Below, one piece after another: positions 17,230-25,527 of a DNA stretch of 64,000 nucleotides (its first letter is position 1; every line of letters starts with the position of its first letter). The stretch is from contig CAWBEX010000008.1 in the NCBI GenBank assembly GCA_963787895.1, positions 1-64,000 of the forward strand, in the 5' to 3' direction. Both the position numbers and the translations under genes were made by a program. The notes beneath the pieces were generated by a model. The model saw only the letters and a program-made list of their open reading frames with translations, was not told the origin of the DNA and made no database searches. The DNA is from Anderseniella sp963787895 (GTDB taxonomy: Bacteria; Pseudomonadota; Alphaproteobacteria; Rhizobiales; Aestuariivirgaceae).

Positions 17230-18170
17230 GCCTTCACAAACGGATGAAACTCACCCACAGCCCCAAGCGGTGTGCCGGTGCGAATGCTGGCAACAGTTTC
17301 AACTGCCGTGCGGCTTTCGGCAAGCCCGAAGCCACGGCCTGCCAAAACCTCCTCATAGCTGCGTGTATGCAGATCTGTAAATCCGCCCGAAAATTCAATC
17401 TCTTCGCCATCGCATGTTATGGAACGGTACGTGCGCTGGCCACCTTCGCGTGCTTTCGCAGGCACATCTTCCAGATCAATCGACAGAAACCAGCGCACCC
17501 GCGCATGTTCATACTCGAGGTAGCCAGCAGCCTTGCGATCTTCGCGGACATGCAACCGGTTTTCCTGCAAGTCTCCAAAAACGAAGTTCAGCATATCAAA
17601 AAAGTGCACACCGATGTTTGTGGCGATACCGCCTGACTTCTTCTCCGTGCCTTTCCATGATTGATCGTACCAATGGCCGCGTGAAGTGATGTAAGTCAGA
17701 TCAACCTCAGACTTTCGAGTGTTGGCAACAGAACGGATCTTGTCACGCAGCGCAATGATCGCCGGGTGAAGGCGCAGTTGCAGGATTGTGTAGACCTTGT
17801 TGGCGCTGTCACCCTCAACTTCCATGAGCGCATCGACATTCCAGGGGTTCAGTACCAATGGTTTTTCACAAATTGCATCTGCAGATGAACGCAATGCAAA
17901 ACGGATATGGGAATCGTGCAGATAGTTCGGCGAGCATATGGAAACATACTCAACAGCACGCCCATCGCCGCCACGGCGAAGCTTGTCTATATGCCGGTCA
18001 AACCGCTCAAACTCAGTGAAGAAATCTGCATCAGGATAGTAGCTGTCAATGATACCAACCGAGTCGCTTGGATCCAGCGCGGCCACCAGTCTGTTGCCCG
18101 TATCCTGGATGGCTTTCATGTGCCGTGGTGCGATATAGCCCGCCGCACCTATAAGAGCGAAATTCTTCAT
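17226..18170 (-). CDS. wbpB: UDP-GlcNAcA 3-dehydrogenase (WbpB-like, Gfo/Idh/MocA)
   Basis: Oxidises C3 of UDP-2-acetamido-2-deoxy-glucuronate with tightly held NAD. 314 residues: Rossmann start MKNFALIGAAGYIAPRHMKA is nearly the same as in P. aeruginosa WbpB; EYVSICSPNYLHDSHIR; the EKP motif in AICEKPLVLNPWN; LTYITSRGHWYDQSWKG; GGIATNIGVHFFDMLNFVFG with the catalytic His; ends with AVGEFHPFVKA. ATG at 18170 is preceded by AAAAAGGT. Together with WbpE, D and I homologues this fixes the pathway call well; in WbpB/WbpE systems NAD is regenerated using 2-oxoglutarate. Confidence 0.93.
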   Translation of the reverse strand: MKNFALIGAAGYIAPRHMKAIQDTGNRLVAALDPSDSVGIIDSYYPDADFFTEFERFDRHIDKLRRGGDGRAVEYVSICSPNYLHDSHIRFALRSSADAICEKPLVLNPWNVDALMEVEGDSANKVYTILQLRLHPAIIALRDKIRSVANTRKSEVDLTYITSRGHWYDQSWKGTEKKSGGIATNIGVHFFDMLNFVFGDLQENRLHVREDRKAAGYLEYEHARVRWFLSIDLEDVPAKAREGGQRTYRSITCDGEEIEFSGGFTDLHTRSYEEVLAGRGFGLAESRTAVETVASIRTGTPLGAVGEFHPFVKA

Positions 18171-18271
18171 GGGATGAGTACCTTTTTGGCGAATCCGCCT
18201 TTCAAATCATTAGCCATGGTTATGCAGAGCGTTGATATGTCTTGCAAGTCTTGCAATCCAACAACCAGGTC

Positions 18272-19657
18272 TCATCTGCGGCTGCTGAATGACTGAGCAA
18301 GACCAACCCCCAGCACAAGCGCAAAGGCCATCGTGTTTGCCTGAATCTGCAGGCTGAAATCCGTCAGCGAATGCAACGCAACCAACGCACATACAGCAAA
18401 GGCGCTTGCCGGATAAACCCGGTCACGATGCCTGTTGAAGTACCCTTTCAATGCGATGAAGCCAAAGCCGAACAGCCCAAACAATGCCAGCAACGCCGCA
18501 GGCAAGCCCAGCCCCAGAAGAATTTCAAGATAATCGTTGTGGGCCTTGTCCCAGACCGACTGCGAACTGGAAAGATCTAACCGGTAGGCCGGATATACAT
18601 CCTGAAATGTACCCAGGCCGGAGCCGAGCAAAACATAGTCTCTAATTGCAGCAATCGCCTGCCTGTAGGTATCAATGCGATCTACATCCTCAACACCATG
18701 GGCAACCAACCGTCGGGCAAGCGTTGCGCCAGACAATTCCAGCAGCAACACGCCAAGAACGGCGACCAGCACAATTCCCAGGAACCAGCCGACAGGGTTC
18801 TTTCGACTTTGACCTCGACGTTTGCCACGCAATCCGTGCATCGCGAACAACATTACTATGCACACCAGCGTGAACAGAATACCGCCACGTGAGCCGGTCA
18901 GCATCAGCGTAAACAGAAACAACAAGAACAAGGCGACATCCACACCCAAGCCACCGGCAAACCCTTCTGCGGCATGCCTAAGTCTCCCGCGCCATGACTG
19001 GCCCTCAGTTTCTTTTGCCAGTCTACTCCAACTCTCCGTGAGCCACGCTTGTGTTATCAGCACGCACATGCCGAAATAGGTGGCTGCATTGTTTCTGTTG
19101 ACGAAGCCAGACGACAAGAAATGGTTCGAATTCTCCGGGTACCACATGATATGGGTGGAGCTCGCAAAGAGGCGGTACATACCATAGATCGCTGAAACTG
19201 CGGACAGGACCAAAAATGTGCGTACCATTATTCTGGCATTGCCTGGTTTGCGCGCCAGAACGAAGGCCGCAAGAAATACCACGGCTGCGGTAAGCCAGCG
19301 CAGGAAAGACCATATGGTCTCTACCCGATTGACGCTGATGGAGCCGACAATATCGCTGCCAAGTGTCTCGCCTGCAAGCTGCCATGCAGGATGAGGTACC
19401 AGCGAGCCGCCAAAACTGGATATCTGTACACCGACCCATATCATTGCTGTAAAGATCAGCATCAACGGCAACAGTATCTTTTCGATTTGCAAAGGTGGGT
19501 AAGACTTGCGTTCAAAAAACAGCGCACCCACTGACCCCAGCAGGATGACACCAGCCAATATCGCATTGTAACTCCAGGGCAACGGGCGATTGGACCCCAG
19601 GGCAAGCACCGACAGCCCGGTTAGCACTGCAAGTGCGAAGCTTAACGCCGCGCTCAT
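18272..19657 (-). CDS. O-antigen ligase/polymerase family protein (second Wzy_C)
   Basis: Polytopic membrane protein of 461 residues with about twelve hydrophobic segments. Hallmarks of the Wzy_C family: LTGSRGGILFTLVCIVML near 235-252, the periplasmic GSGLGTFQDVYPAYR, and KAHNDYLEILLGLGLPAALL near 365-385 containing the conserved His. It lies just downstream of the Wzc-type kinase and the 223-residue unknown protein, an arrangement that favours an exopolysaccharide polymerase. ATG at 19657 follows GGGG. A 101-base gap to wbpB on the downstream side holds nothing recognisable. Confidence 0.88.
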   Translation of the reverse strand: MSAALSFALAVLTGLSVLALGSNRPLPWSYNAILAGVILLGSVGALFFERKSYPPLQIEKILLPLMLIFTAMIWVGVQISSFGGSLVPHPAWQLAGETLGSDIVGSISVNRVETIWSFLRWLTAAVVFLAAFVLARKPGNARIMVRTFLVLSAVSAIYGMYRLFASSTHIMWYPENSNHFLSSGFVNRNNAATYFGMCVLITQAWLTESWSRLAKETEGQSWRGRLRHAAEGFAGGLGVDVALFLLFLFTLMLTGSRGGILFTLVCIVMLFAMHGLRGKRRGQSRKNPVGWFLGIVLVAVLGVLLLELSGATLARRLVAHGVEDVDRIDTYRQAIAAIRDYVLLGSGLGTFQDVYPAYRLDLSSSQSVWDKAHNDYLEILLGLGLPAALLALFGLFGFGFIALKGYFNRHRDRVYPASAFAVCALVALHSLTDFSLQIQANTMAFALVLGVGLAQSFSSRR

Positions 19658-19705
19658 TTGGCCCCCTGTGTCCAGGCAAAACCGGCCTTAATGTTCACTT
19701 GGTGA

Positions 19706-20377
19706 TTACTGAACATCAGCACCAGCTGCTTTCAGGGCCTTAGCAATCTTCTCAGCCCGTGCCGGGTTGGCACGCTTGAGAATGTCGAGATCCTCCCGCG
19801 CCTTTGCCTTTAAAGCCGGAGCTAAAGTCGCCCAGACCGGCACCGCCATGTCGACCCGGCCGATAGCGAGGTCGAGTTCGCGAGGCGCGTAAAGATAGGA
19901 CATCTCCAGGTACTGATTGACTTGGTCATCATGCCCGAGTGCCGCTGCCCGAAGTCTAGCAGCCGCAAGCCACAGATCTCCACCAGCCGGGACAGACTCC
20001 AGTGCGTGCAGGACTGCCGCCAGCGCCATTTGCCTGAACCGGGTCTGGCGCACAAAATCAGGTGAAAGTTCCACCCAGAATGCCGGCCGCCTCATTGCCT
20101 GCAATGTGCGCCTTCTCTGCGGCAAGGTCATCAGCACAAGACGGCTGGCCAGACGCTGCGCACCTTCTGCTACATCGTTATCATTATCAGTCTTGAGCGT
20201 GATCAGCCAAGCCTGAGTCGAACGTGGACCAACCGGATACAGGACGTCCCTGGAACTGAAACCAGAGTGCAACAAGGCAAGCTTACTTGCTCCCAACGCG
20301 ATGCTGGCAAGTGCCAGAACGCACAAAACAGCACCTGTAATGAGCAGCTCACCGCGGTCGTTAGCTCTTGCCGCCAT
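19706..20377 (-). CDS. unknown single-pass membrane protein of the polysaccharide locus
   Basis: Unrecognised. 223 residues from ATG at 20377: a short basic N-terminus (MAARANDRGEL), one hydrophobic helix (residues 11-33), then a soluble, probably periplasmic part rich in Ala, Leu and Arg. The helix-turn-helix pattern of small residues (RQMALAAVLHALESVPAGGD, LWLAAARLRAAALGHDDQ, YLEMSYLYAPRELDLAIGR) resembles TPR-like repeats. The longer frame to 20455 lies inside the kinase gene and reads as a shadow of its Tyr-rich tail, so I reject it; overlap with the kinase stop is 17 bases. Position between Wzc and a polymerase suggests a polymerase or assembly accessory factor. Confidence 0.75.
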   Translation of the reverse strand: MAARANDRGELLITGAVLCVLALASIALGASKLALLHSGFSSRDVLYPVGPRSTQAWLITLKTDNDNDVAEGAQRLASRLVLMTLPQRRRTLQAMRRPAFWVELSPDFVRQTRFRQMALAAVLHALESVPAGGDLWLAAARLRAAALGHDDQVNQYLEMSYLYAPRELDLAIGRVDMAVPVWATLAPALKAKAREDLDILKRANPARAEKIAKALKAAGADVQ

Positions 20378-22694
20378 AGTAATAGGGATACTTCTTGTTG
20401 TAATAGCCGCTCTTGTAATAGTCGTAATAGCGAGCCTTTGAAGCCACGACATCATTCAACACGACGCCGGTAAGCACATCGCTCCAGCCTGGCGTTTCTT
20501 TCAATGCAGAAGTCACGGCATCCTTGTTAGTCTTTTCCCAGCGTACCACCATGACAAAGCTGTCGACCGCATCCATCAGCGCCCGGCCGTCGGTAACCGG
20601 AAGCAATGGTGAGGTATCTATCACCACAAGGTCGTAATACTTGGCAGTATGGGTCAGCAGGTCACGCAGCCTTTGTGAACCAAGCAATTCAGCTGTGTGC
20701 GTCAAATCTGACCGGCGCGGTGACGGAATAAAGTGCAGACCAGAGCGTGGTTCCTTGGTGATAACACTGTTGAGGTCAGCTTCACCAAGCAGCAACTCAA
20801 CAGAACCAACCTGCGCTTCAGGTGCGAACAATGAAGTCAGGACCGGATGGCGCAAGTCCAGGTCAATCAGAAGAACACGTTCGCCCGAATTGGCCGCATG
20901 CACAGCAAGATTGCTGGCAATTGTAGACTTGCCTTCACCCGGCAAGGCTGACGTGATCAAGATTGTCTTGTGTTGCTTGTCGACGTCAGCAAATTTTATA
21001 CCCATGCGCAGCGAACGGATGGATTCTGTAAACGATGAAAACGGCTTGTCTACAACCAGGCGGCTCATTGCCACTCGGCCGGACTTGCTCATTCGCCGTT
21101 CGCTTGGATCCCCGCGCCTGAACATCCGCATGAATCCGCTGAACGGATTAAGTCTGGAAAGGAAGCTGCTATCCAGCTCACCGTCAGCTCGCGGCACAGA
21201 TGCCAGGACCGGCACACCTAGATCCTTCTCGATCTGTCTGTTCGTGCGATAACCGGAATCAAGCTGTTCCAGCAAGAACGCGATGGCAACTCCAATTGCC
21301 AATCCCAACGTGGTGGCCAACAAAGCAATCAGGCGCTTGTTTGGCGCACTGGGTCTGCGAGGCGCTGTAGCCTTCTCGATAATCTTCGAATCGGTAGTAT
21401 CAAGCTTTTCCTGCTCGGTGGTTTCCTTGAACTTGGTCAGAAATGACTCGAACAGAGCCTTGTTTGCTTCCGCCTCACGCTCAAGCTCGCGCAGCTTGAT
21501 TTCTGCCCTGTTGTCGATATTGGCAGAACCTTTGAGTTCGGCAAGGCTGGCCTCGATGGAATCTTCGCGGCTGCGGGCAACACGGTACTCGTTCTGCGTG
21601 GCTGTCACGATGCGCGAGGCCTCAGCACCAATTTGGCCGTTGATGTCACTTAGCTGCGCCCGGGCCGAAACAACAGACGGATGCCTGCTGCCATATTTTG
21701 CGCTCAGGTTCGCAAGTTCACGGCGCACTTCCGAAGACTTGGCTTTCAATGCACCAAGCGCACCAGACTGCAAGGCATCGGCAAATGCTGTTACATCACC
21801 ACCGCGCTTTCTGACAGCCTGCACCTGTTCATATTTGGCGCGTACTTGCGCGGTTTCAGCGCGGGCGAGAATGAGCTGTTCATTCAGCTTTCCAATTTGC
21901 TGATCGTTGAGCGTGGTTCCAGCGGATTCAACAATATTGTTTTCCGCCTTGTAGGTCGCGACGGCACTTTCAGACTCGCGCACCTTCTGACGCAGCTCAT
22001 CAACACGCTCCGTCAGCCAGGAATTCGCCCGCTTTGTCGCTTCGTAGCGGGACTCAAGCTGTTCGACCAGGTATTCATCAGCAAATGCGCTGGCAATCTG
22101 AGCCGATTTCGAGGGGTTATCTGAGACATAGCTGATATCCAGCACATAAGCCCAACCCCTGCGTTGAACATCAACGTTGGCCTTCACCATCTCAATGGCG
22201 ATCGCTCGATTGTCTACCAGCAAATCCGGTTCGGCCTGCTCGCGCTTGCCAAGTACAATGGCCATCAATTGTGAAAACAACGAAGGCTCGCGGCTGGCTG
22301 AAACATTTGCGAACTCTTCAGCGAGTTTCAGTTTGTCTACGACGCGTGCAGCCACGTCATACGACTTGATCAACTCGATTTCGCTCTCGATTGCACCAAC
22401 ATCACCGCTGATACCGGCAATTACCGAATCTCCATCGGCAACGTTCTTTTGCCTGAGATCAATCAGGATCGTTGCCTTGGCGGTATAAAGGGGTTGCAGC
22501 TGCGAGGCGTAAACTGCCCCGAGCAGCAGACCGATCAGCGTAGTGAAGATGACAAGTGGTACCCGCCGCCGGGCAATGCGCACGAACTCACGCAAATCCA
22601 GACCGTCGGCAATCATCGACAGGCCGGCTGGCTGAGCTTCTAGTTCGGGGTTTGTCCGATTACCCGGTAATATGTCAGAAGCGCGCTTTAGCAT
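20361..22694 (-). CDS. Wzc/ExoP-type polysaccharide co-polymerase and tyrosine autokinase
   Basis: Inner-membrane protein of 777 residues controlling polymer length and export. Order: Wzz domain with first transmembrane helix (about 43-62), long periplasmic coiled coil (about 200-430), second helix (about 457-475), then the cytoplasmic BY-kinase with Walker A SALPGEGKSTIASNLA (near 605), Walker A-prime VLLIDLDLRHP and Walker B LVVIDTSPLLPV. The C-terminus is a Tyr cluster (YYDYYKSGYYNKKYPYYYGG), the autophosphorylation tail. The start overlaps the stop of the upstream barrel gene by 20 bases; Met27 is an alternative start. Dephosphorylation partner is not evident in the window. Confidence 0.95.
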   Translation of the reverse strand: MLKRASDILPGNRTNPELEAQPAGLSMIADGLDLREFVRIARRRVPLVIFTTLIGLLLGAVYASQLQPLYTAKATILIDLRQKNVADGDSVIAGISGDVGAIESEIELIKSYDVAARVVDKLKLAEEFANVSASREPSLFSQLMAIVLGKREQAEPDLLVDNRAIAIEMVKANVDVQRRGWAYVLDISYVSDNPSKSAQIASAFADEYLVEQLESRYEATKRANSWLTERVDELRQKVRESESAVATYKAENNIVESAGTTLNDQQIGKLNEQLILARAETAQVRAKYEQVQAVRKRGGDVTAFADALQSGALGALKAKSSEVRRELANLSAKYGSRHPSVVSARAQLSDINGQIGAEASRIVTATQNEYRVARSREDSIEASLAELKGSANIDNRAEIKLRELEREAEANKALFESFLTKFKETTEQEKLDTTDSKIIEKATAPRRPSAPNKRLIALLATTLGLAIGVAIAFLLEQLDSGYRTNRQIEKDLGVPVLASVPRADGELDSSFLSRLNPFSGFMRMFRRGDPSERRMSKSGRVAMSRLVVDKPFSSFTESIRSLRMGIKFADVDKQHKTILITSALPGEGKSTIASNLAVHAANSGERVLLIDLDLRHPVLTSLFAPEAQVGSVELLLGEADLNSVITKEPRSGLHFIPSPRRSDLTHTAELLGSQRLRDLLTHTAKYYDLVVIDTSPLLPVTDGRALMDAVDSFVMVVRWEKTNKDAVTSALKETPGWSDVLTGVVLNDVVASKARYYDYYKSGYYNKKYPYYYGGKS

Positions 22695-23940
22695 AGATGC
22701 CCACTATATGCCGTTCGTAGTCCAGCGTCGAGGCCGGAGCTGGCACTGTCCCATCGAAATCACGATACTCATACTTGTACCGTGCCCCAAGCGACAAATA
22801 GCGGTTCATTGCATATTCAGCCTGAAGACCAGCGATAAAGCGCAGGTCATCCAGATCATTCACTTCATAGTCACTATGCACCACCTGGAAAGACGGCGTG
22901 ACGATAAGGGTGCGAAGCACCTCGTAATCTAGCGCGATCTTGCCTTGCGTGGCGGTGCGCGTGTCGTTGGACAGAACGCTGTCGGAAATGCTGCGGCTGC
23001 CGTCGAGGCGAACCGTCATCAGTTGAGTCGGATTCCACACCAGCGCTGCCTCATAGCTGAGGCCTGATACTGTGCCAATCAGAGGATTGTCATAATCCTG
23101 TTCCTGATACCCAACGCCAACTTCACCGCGCAGCAACCGGGTAACTTCAAACTGAACACCAGCGAGCGCCCGCCAGCCTTCGGAATTGTCATTGTCGTCG
23201 ATCCGGTAATCCCGCCAATTGTAGCGAAAGTCACTGAAAACGGCATAGCCAGGAGAAAAAGCATAGCTCAACCGGCCGCCAACCGTAGTTACATCACTGT
23301 CGCGGAAATCCTGGTCGATCAGGTCGATGTCATCGTAGTTGTAAATCTTGTGGGCGGCACCAATGCCCACCTGGAAACGATTGAACGACTTGTTCAGCGT
23401 GCCCCAGAATTCAACCGTATCGCTCGACAGCGTGCCGCTTGGCCCCGCGATCAGCGGAAATTCAAGCTCATCAACTTGTTGCTCGCCCACAAACCCCTTG
23501 ACGCCAGCAGTGGCAACAAGGTCGCGAGTAATATCAACACGGCCATCCATCTCGCCCGAGAAGTTGGTGTAGTCCTGGCTGCTCAGATCGAAATAGTTGA
23601 AGTGATCCAGTCCAGCACTGACGTTCAGCGCATGGCGACCAAAGTCGGACTTGATGTCCACAGTTGGAGAGACATAGATGCCGAAATCGTCCTCGACGCC
23701 AGACGAAAGCGCACGCGCATTCGAATCATAGAAAACGCCGGTTTCAACACTTGGCAGAATCCAGAACTGACCAGTGCGCATGCCCAGACCATTGAACCGG
23801 TCCCGTACTGTCGGCATATCACCGGCAACGACGCGGGACAGATCAAATTCGTCATAAGCCTGGGCAGCAAGACTTGACGAAGCTGCTGCAACAGCAACGA
23901 CGCCAGCCCCCATCAGCAAATTCTTGATTTTCTTCTTCAA
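22675..23940 (-). CDS. outer-membrane beta-barrel protein (porin-2/BBP2 type)
   Basis: 421 residues with a signal peptide (KKKIKNLLMGAGVVAVAAAS, cleavage near AQA-YD) followed by alternating-polarity strands with many Tyr, Asp and Arg, ending in the aromatic terminal residue Phe of KARF, as in barrel proteins recognised by BamA. Resembles the outer-membrane beta-barrel family encoded beside Wza/Wzc genes in Rhizobiales and Caulobacter. Likely forms or assists the export channel for the polymer; function inferred from position. Start is TTG with GGGGGCCGG upstream. Confidence 0.82.
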   Translation of the reverse strand: MKKKIKNLLMGAGVVAVAAASSSLAAQAYDEFDLSRVVAGDMPTVRDRFNGLGMRTGQFWILPSVETGVFYDSNARALSSGVEDDFGIYVSPTVDIKSDFGRHALNVSAGLDHFNYFDLSSQDYTNFSGEMDGRVDITRDLVATAGVKGFVGEQQVDELEFPLIAGPSGTLSSDTVEFWGTLNKSFNRFQVGIGAAHKIYNYDDIDLIDQDFRDSDVTTVGGRLSYAFSPGYAVFSDFRYNWRDYRIDDNDNSEGWRALAGVQFEVTRLLRGEVGVGYQEQDYDNPLIGTVSGLSYEAALVWNPTQLMTVRLDGSRSISDSVLSNDTRTATQGKIALDYEVLRTLIVTPSFQVVHSDYEVNDLDDLRFIAGLQAEYAMNRYLSLGARYKYEYRDFDGTVPAPASTLDYERHIVGIYAKARF

Positions 23941-24014
23941 TGCAACCGGCCCCCGAAGCCGCTTAGTTTTCCCGCCGTGGAAAGCTACGCTATCACTTAC
24001 GCACTAGTTACTCG

Positions 24015-24560
24015 TCAGTTCACACTCTGTGGCTGTCCGCCACCGCCTCCCGATGAGCGGATATAGAACAGACTGCCCACGGTGCCGTATCCGCCATATG
24101 TTGATTCGCTGCCGTCTGCAATCGAACACGCATTGCCTGCACCGGCTGCAAAGCCGCTGGACACTGATCCGCCGCACGTACAAGCCACGTCGGCGATTGA
24201 ACCTGCTGTTTCTGCATCGCCTTGCGAAGCGAAATGATTATATGCTTGAGCCAGACCCGCGCCGATAGCGTTCGAACTTGCCGACGCCGGAGTGATCCTG
24301 CCGGTAAAGCTGCCTTGCGAGTTGGCCGATTGAACACCGATGCCGTGTGACACATTGCAGGAGTTCTGGGCACACGAAGGGTTACCAACCACGTCTGCCC
24401 CAACAAGACTGGCAAGGCTGGAGCCGCTCAGGCCGCTGATCTGCCCCGGTGACAGACACGCTGGATCATTATATGCGAAATCAAGATCTGCTGCGAAAGC
24501 AGTTGTTGACATAACTACCGCAACAGCCAACGCACCGATGAGTGCTTTAAAATCTACCAT
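24015..24560 (-). CDS. unknown small secreted Cys-containing protein
   Basis: Unrecognised. 181 residues with a clear signal peptide (MVDFKALIGALAVAVVMSTTAFA, cleavage at AFA-AD). The mature part is rich in Ser, Gly and Ala, has six cysteines (PAC, PSC-x4-C, ACTC, NAC) and ends in a Gly-rich tail SSGGGGGQPQSVN. No lipobox, no membrane segment. It sits between the barrel gene and the Wza-type lipoprotein, in the same direction but with 160-base and 74-base gaps, so it may have its own promoter. A TTGCAA-18-CGATAA pair on the minus strand lies about 30-60 bases upstream. Possibly an extracellular or periplasmic component of polymer export. Confidence 0.7.
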   Translation of the reverse strand: MVDFKALIGALAVAVVMSTTAFAADLDFAYNDPACLSPGQISGLSGSSLASLVGADVVGNPSCAQNSCNVSHGIGVQSANSQGSFTGRITPASASSNAIGAGLAQAYNHFASQGDAETAGSIADVACTCGGSVSSGFAAGAGNACSIADGSESTYGGYGTVGSLFYIRSSGGGGGQPQSVN

Positions 24561-24720
24561 TTTTTTCTTTCACCCCGAATGAAAGCAATGCGCACTTATC
24601 GCGCAATTAAGGTGCAAAATTGCAAACAGATTCAAACAACAAGTCCGTTTTTGTCCAAATTTACGCCAAAGTACTGCATTTTAACACCCTTCGTCAGCAT
24701 CCGGCTTTTATCCGATAATG

Positions 24721-25356
24721 CTAGAAGAATCGCTCCGGAACACGGATGATGTCTCCTGGATTAATCGAAACCCTCTGATTCGTCGACACTTCCACCTCAC
24801 GATCCTGACCGGCACGGCGCACGAATGCCTTGTCCGTATTGGCCCGGTAGGTGTAACCGCCGGCAATTGCCACGGCATCCTGAATGGTCAGGCCCGCCTT
24901 GTATGGATACTCACCGCCCTTGCCAACCTCGCCCTGAATGAAGAATGGGCGGTAATTGAGTACCGAAACCGATACTTTCGGATCTTTCAGATAACCGCCT
25001 GAGTAACGTACAACTACCGCGTTCTGGAATTGCGTAACAGTCTGACCCTGCGCCTGCACTGCTCCGATCAGCGGCAGATCCACACGGCCATCATCTCCAA
25101 CCAGGAACTCCCCTGACAGATCATCTTCACCGAATACATTGACACTAACCTTGTCGCCCGCACCCAGCTGATATCCATCAACCGATTGCGCGGCTCCAGT
25201 ATTGGACGTTGTGGCTGCAGGTTGGGACTGACCAAAATTGGCAGGTCCGGGATCTGCTGATCCAAGCCCCCCTGAACCGCTACAGCCAGATAGAAACAGC
25301 AGGGCAACGCCCAGCAGCAGCAACCTGATATGGTTCAAAAATCCCCCGGGGACCAT
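24721..25356 (-). CDS. polysaccharide export lipoprotein (Wza-like)
   Basis: 211 residues: lipoprotein signal with lipobox LFLSGC (Cys25), a polysaccharide-export domain (YQLGAGDKVSVNVFGEDDLSG near 65) and an SLBB-type domain (PFFIQGEVGKGGEYPYKAG near 135, then IAGGYTYRANTDKAFVRR). Should form the outer-membrane export pore working with the Wzc-type kinase. It is the first gene of the export set on this strand; the 171-base upstream gap contains two GTTAAC palindromes. Start ATG at 25356 after GTAGGGAAAC. Confidence 0.93.
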   Translation of the reverse strand: MVPGGFLNHIRLLLLGVALLFLSGCSGSGGLGSADPGPANFGQSQPAATTSNTGAAQSVDGYQLGAGDKVSVNVFGEDDLSGEFLVGDDGRVDLPLIGAVQAQGQTVTQFQNAVVVRYSGGYLKDPKVSVSVLNYRPFFIQGEVGKGGEYPYKAGLTIQDAVAIAGGYTYRANTDKAFVRRAGQDREVEVSTNQRVSINPGDIIRVPERFF

Positions 25357-25486
25357 GTTTCCCTACTTACCCCTGCAGTGTGCGAGAATCGTTAGCGTGA
25401 AGCGCGATGCCGTTGCACCCTTCGAAATGGCACAAATACGCGTGCAAACCAACAAATTTTCCAACACAACAACAAGGCAACAATAA

Positions 25487-25513
25487 GTTAACAGTTGTTG
25501 CCATTTCGTTAAC
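25487..25513. promoter_or_regulatory. paired GTTAAC palindromes upstream of the export gene
   Basis: Two identical 6-base palindromes, GTTAAC at 25487-25492 and 25508-25513, lie 21 bases apart centre to centre, about two helical turns, in the gap before the Wza-like gene. The second continues as TTAACCAT, the CtrA half-site sequence, but the spacing is not that of a full CtrA box. Regulatory function is a guess. Confidence 0.3.
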
Positions 25514-25527
25514 CATAAAAATCAGCT

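Noticed and set aside
25451..25505. GTTG/CAAC-rich stretch before the export gene considered as a tandem repeat
   Set aside because: The units are irregular and too short; no consistent period was found.
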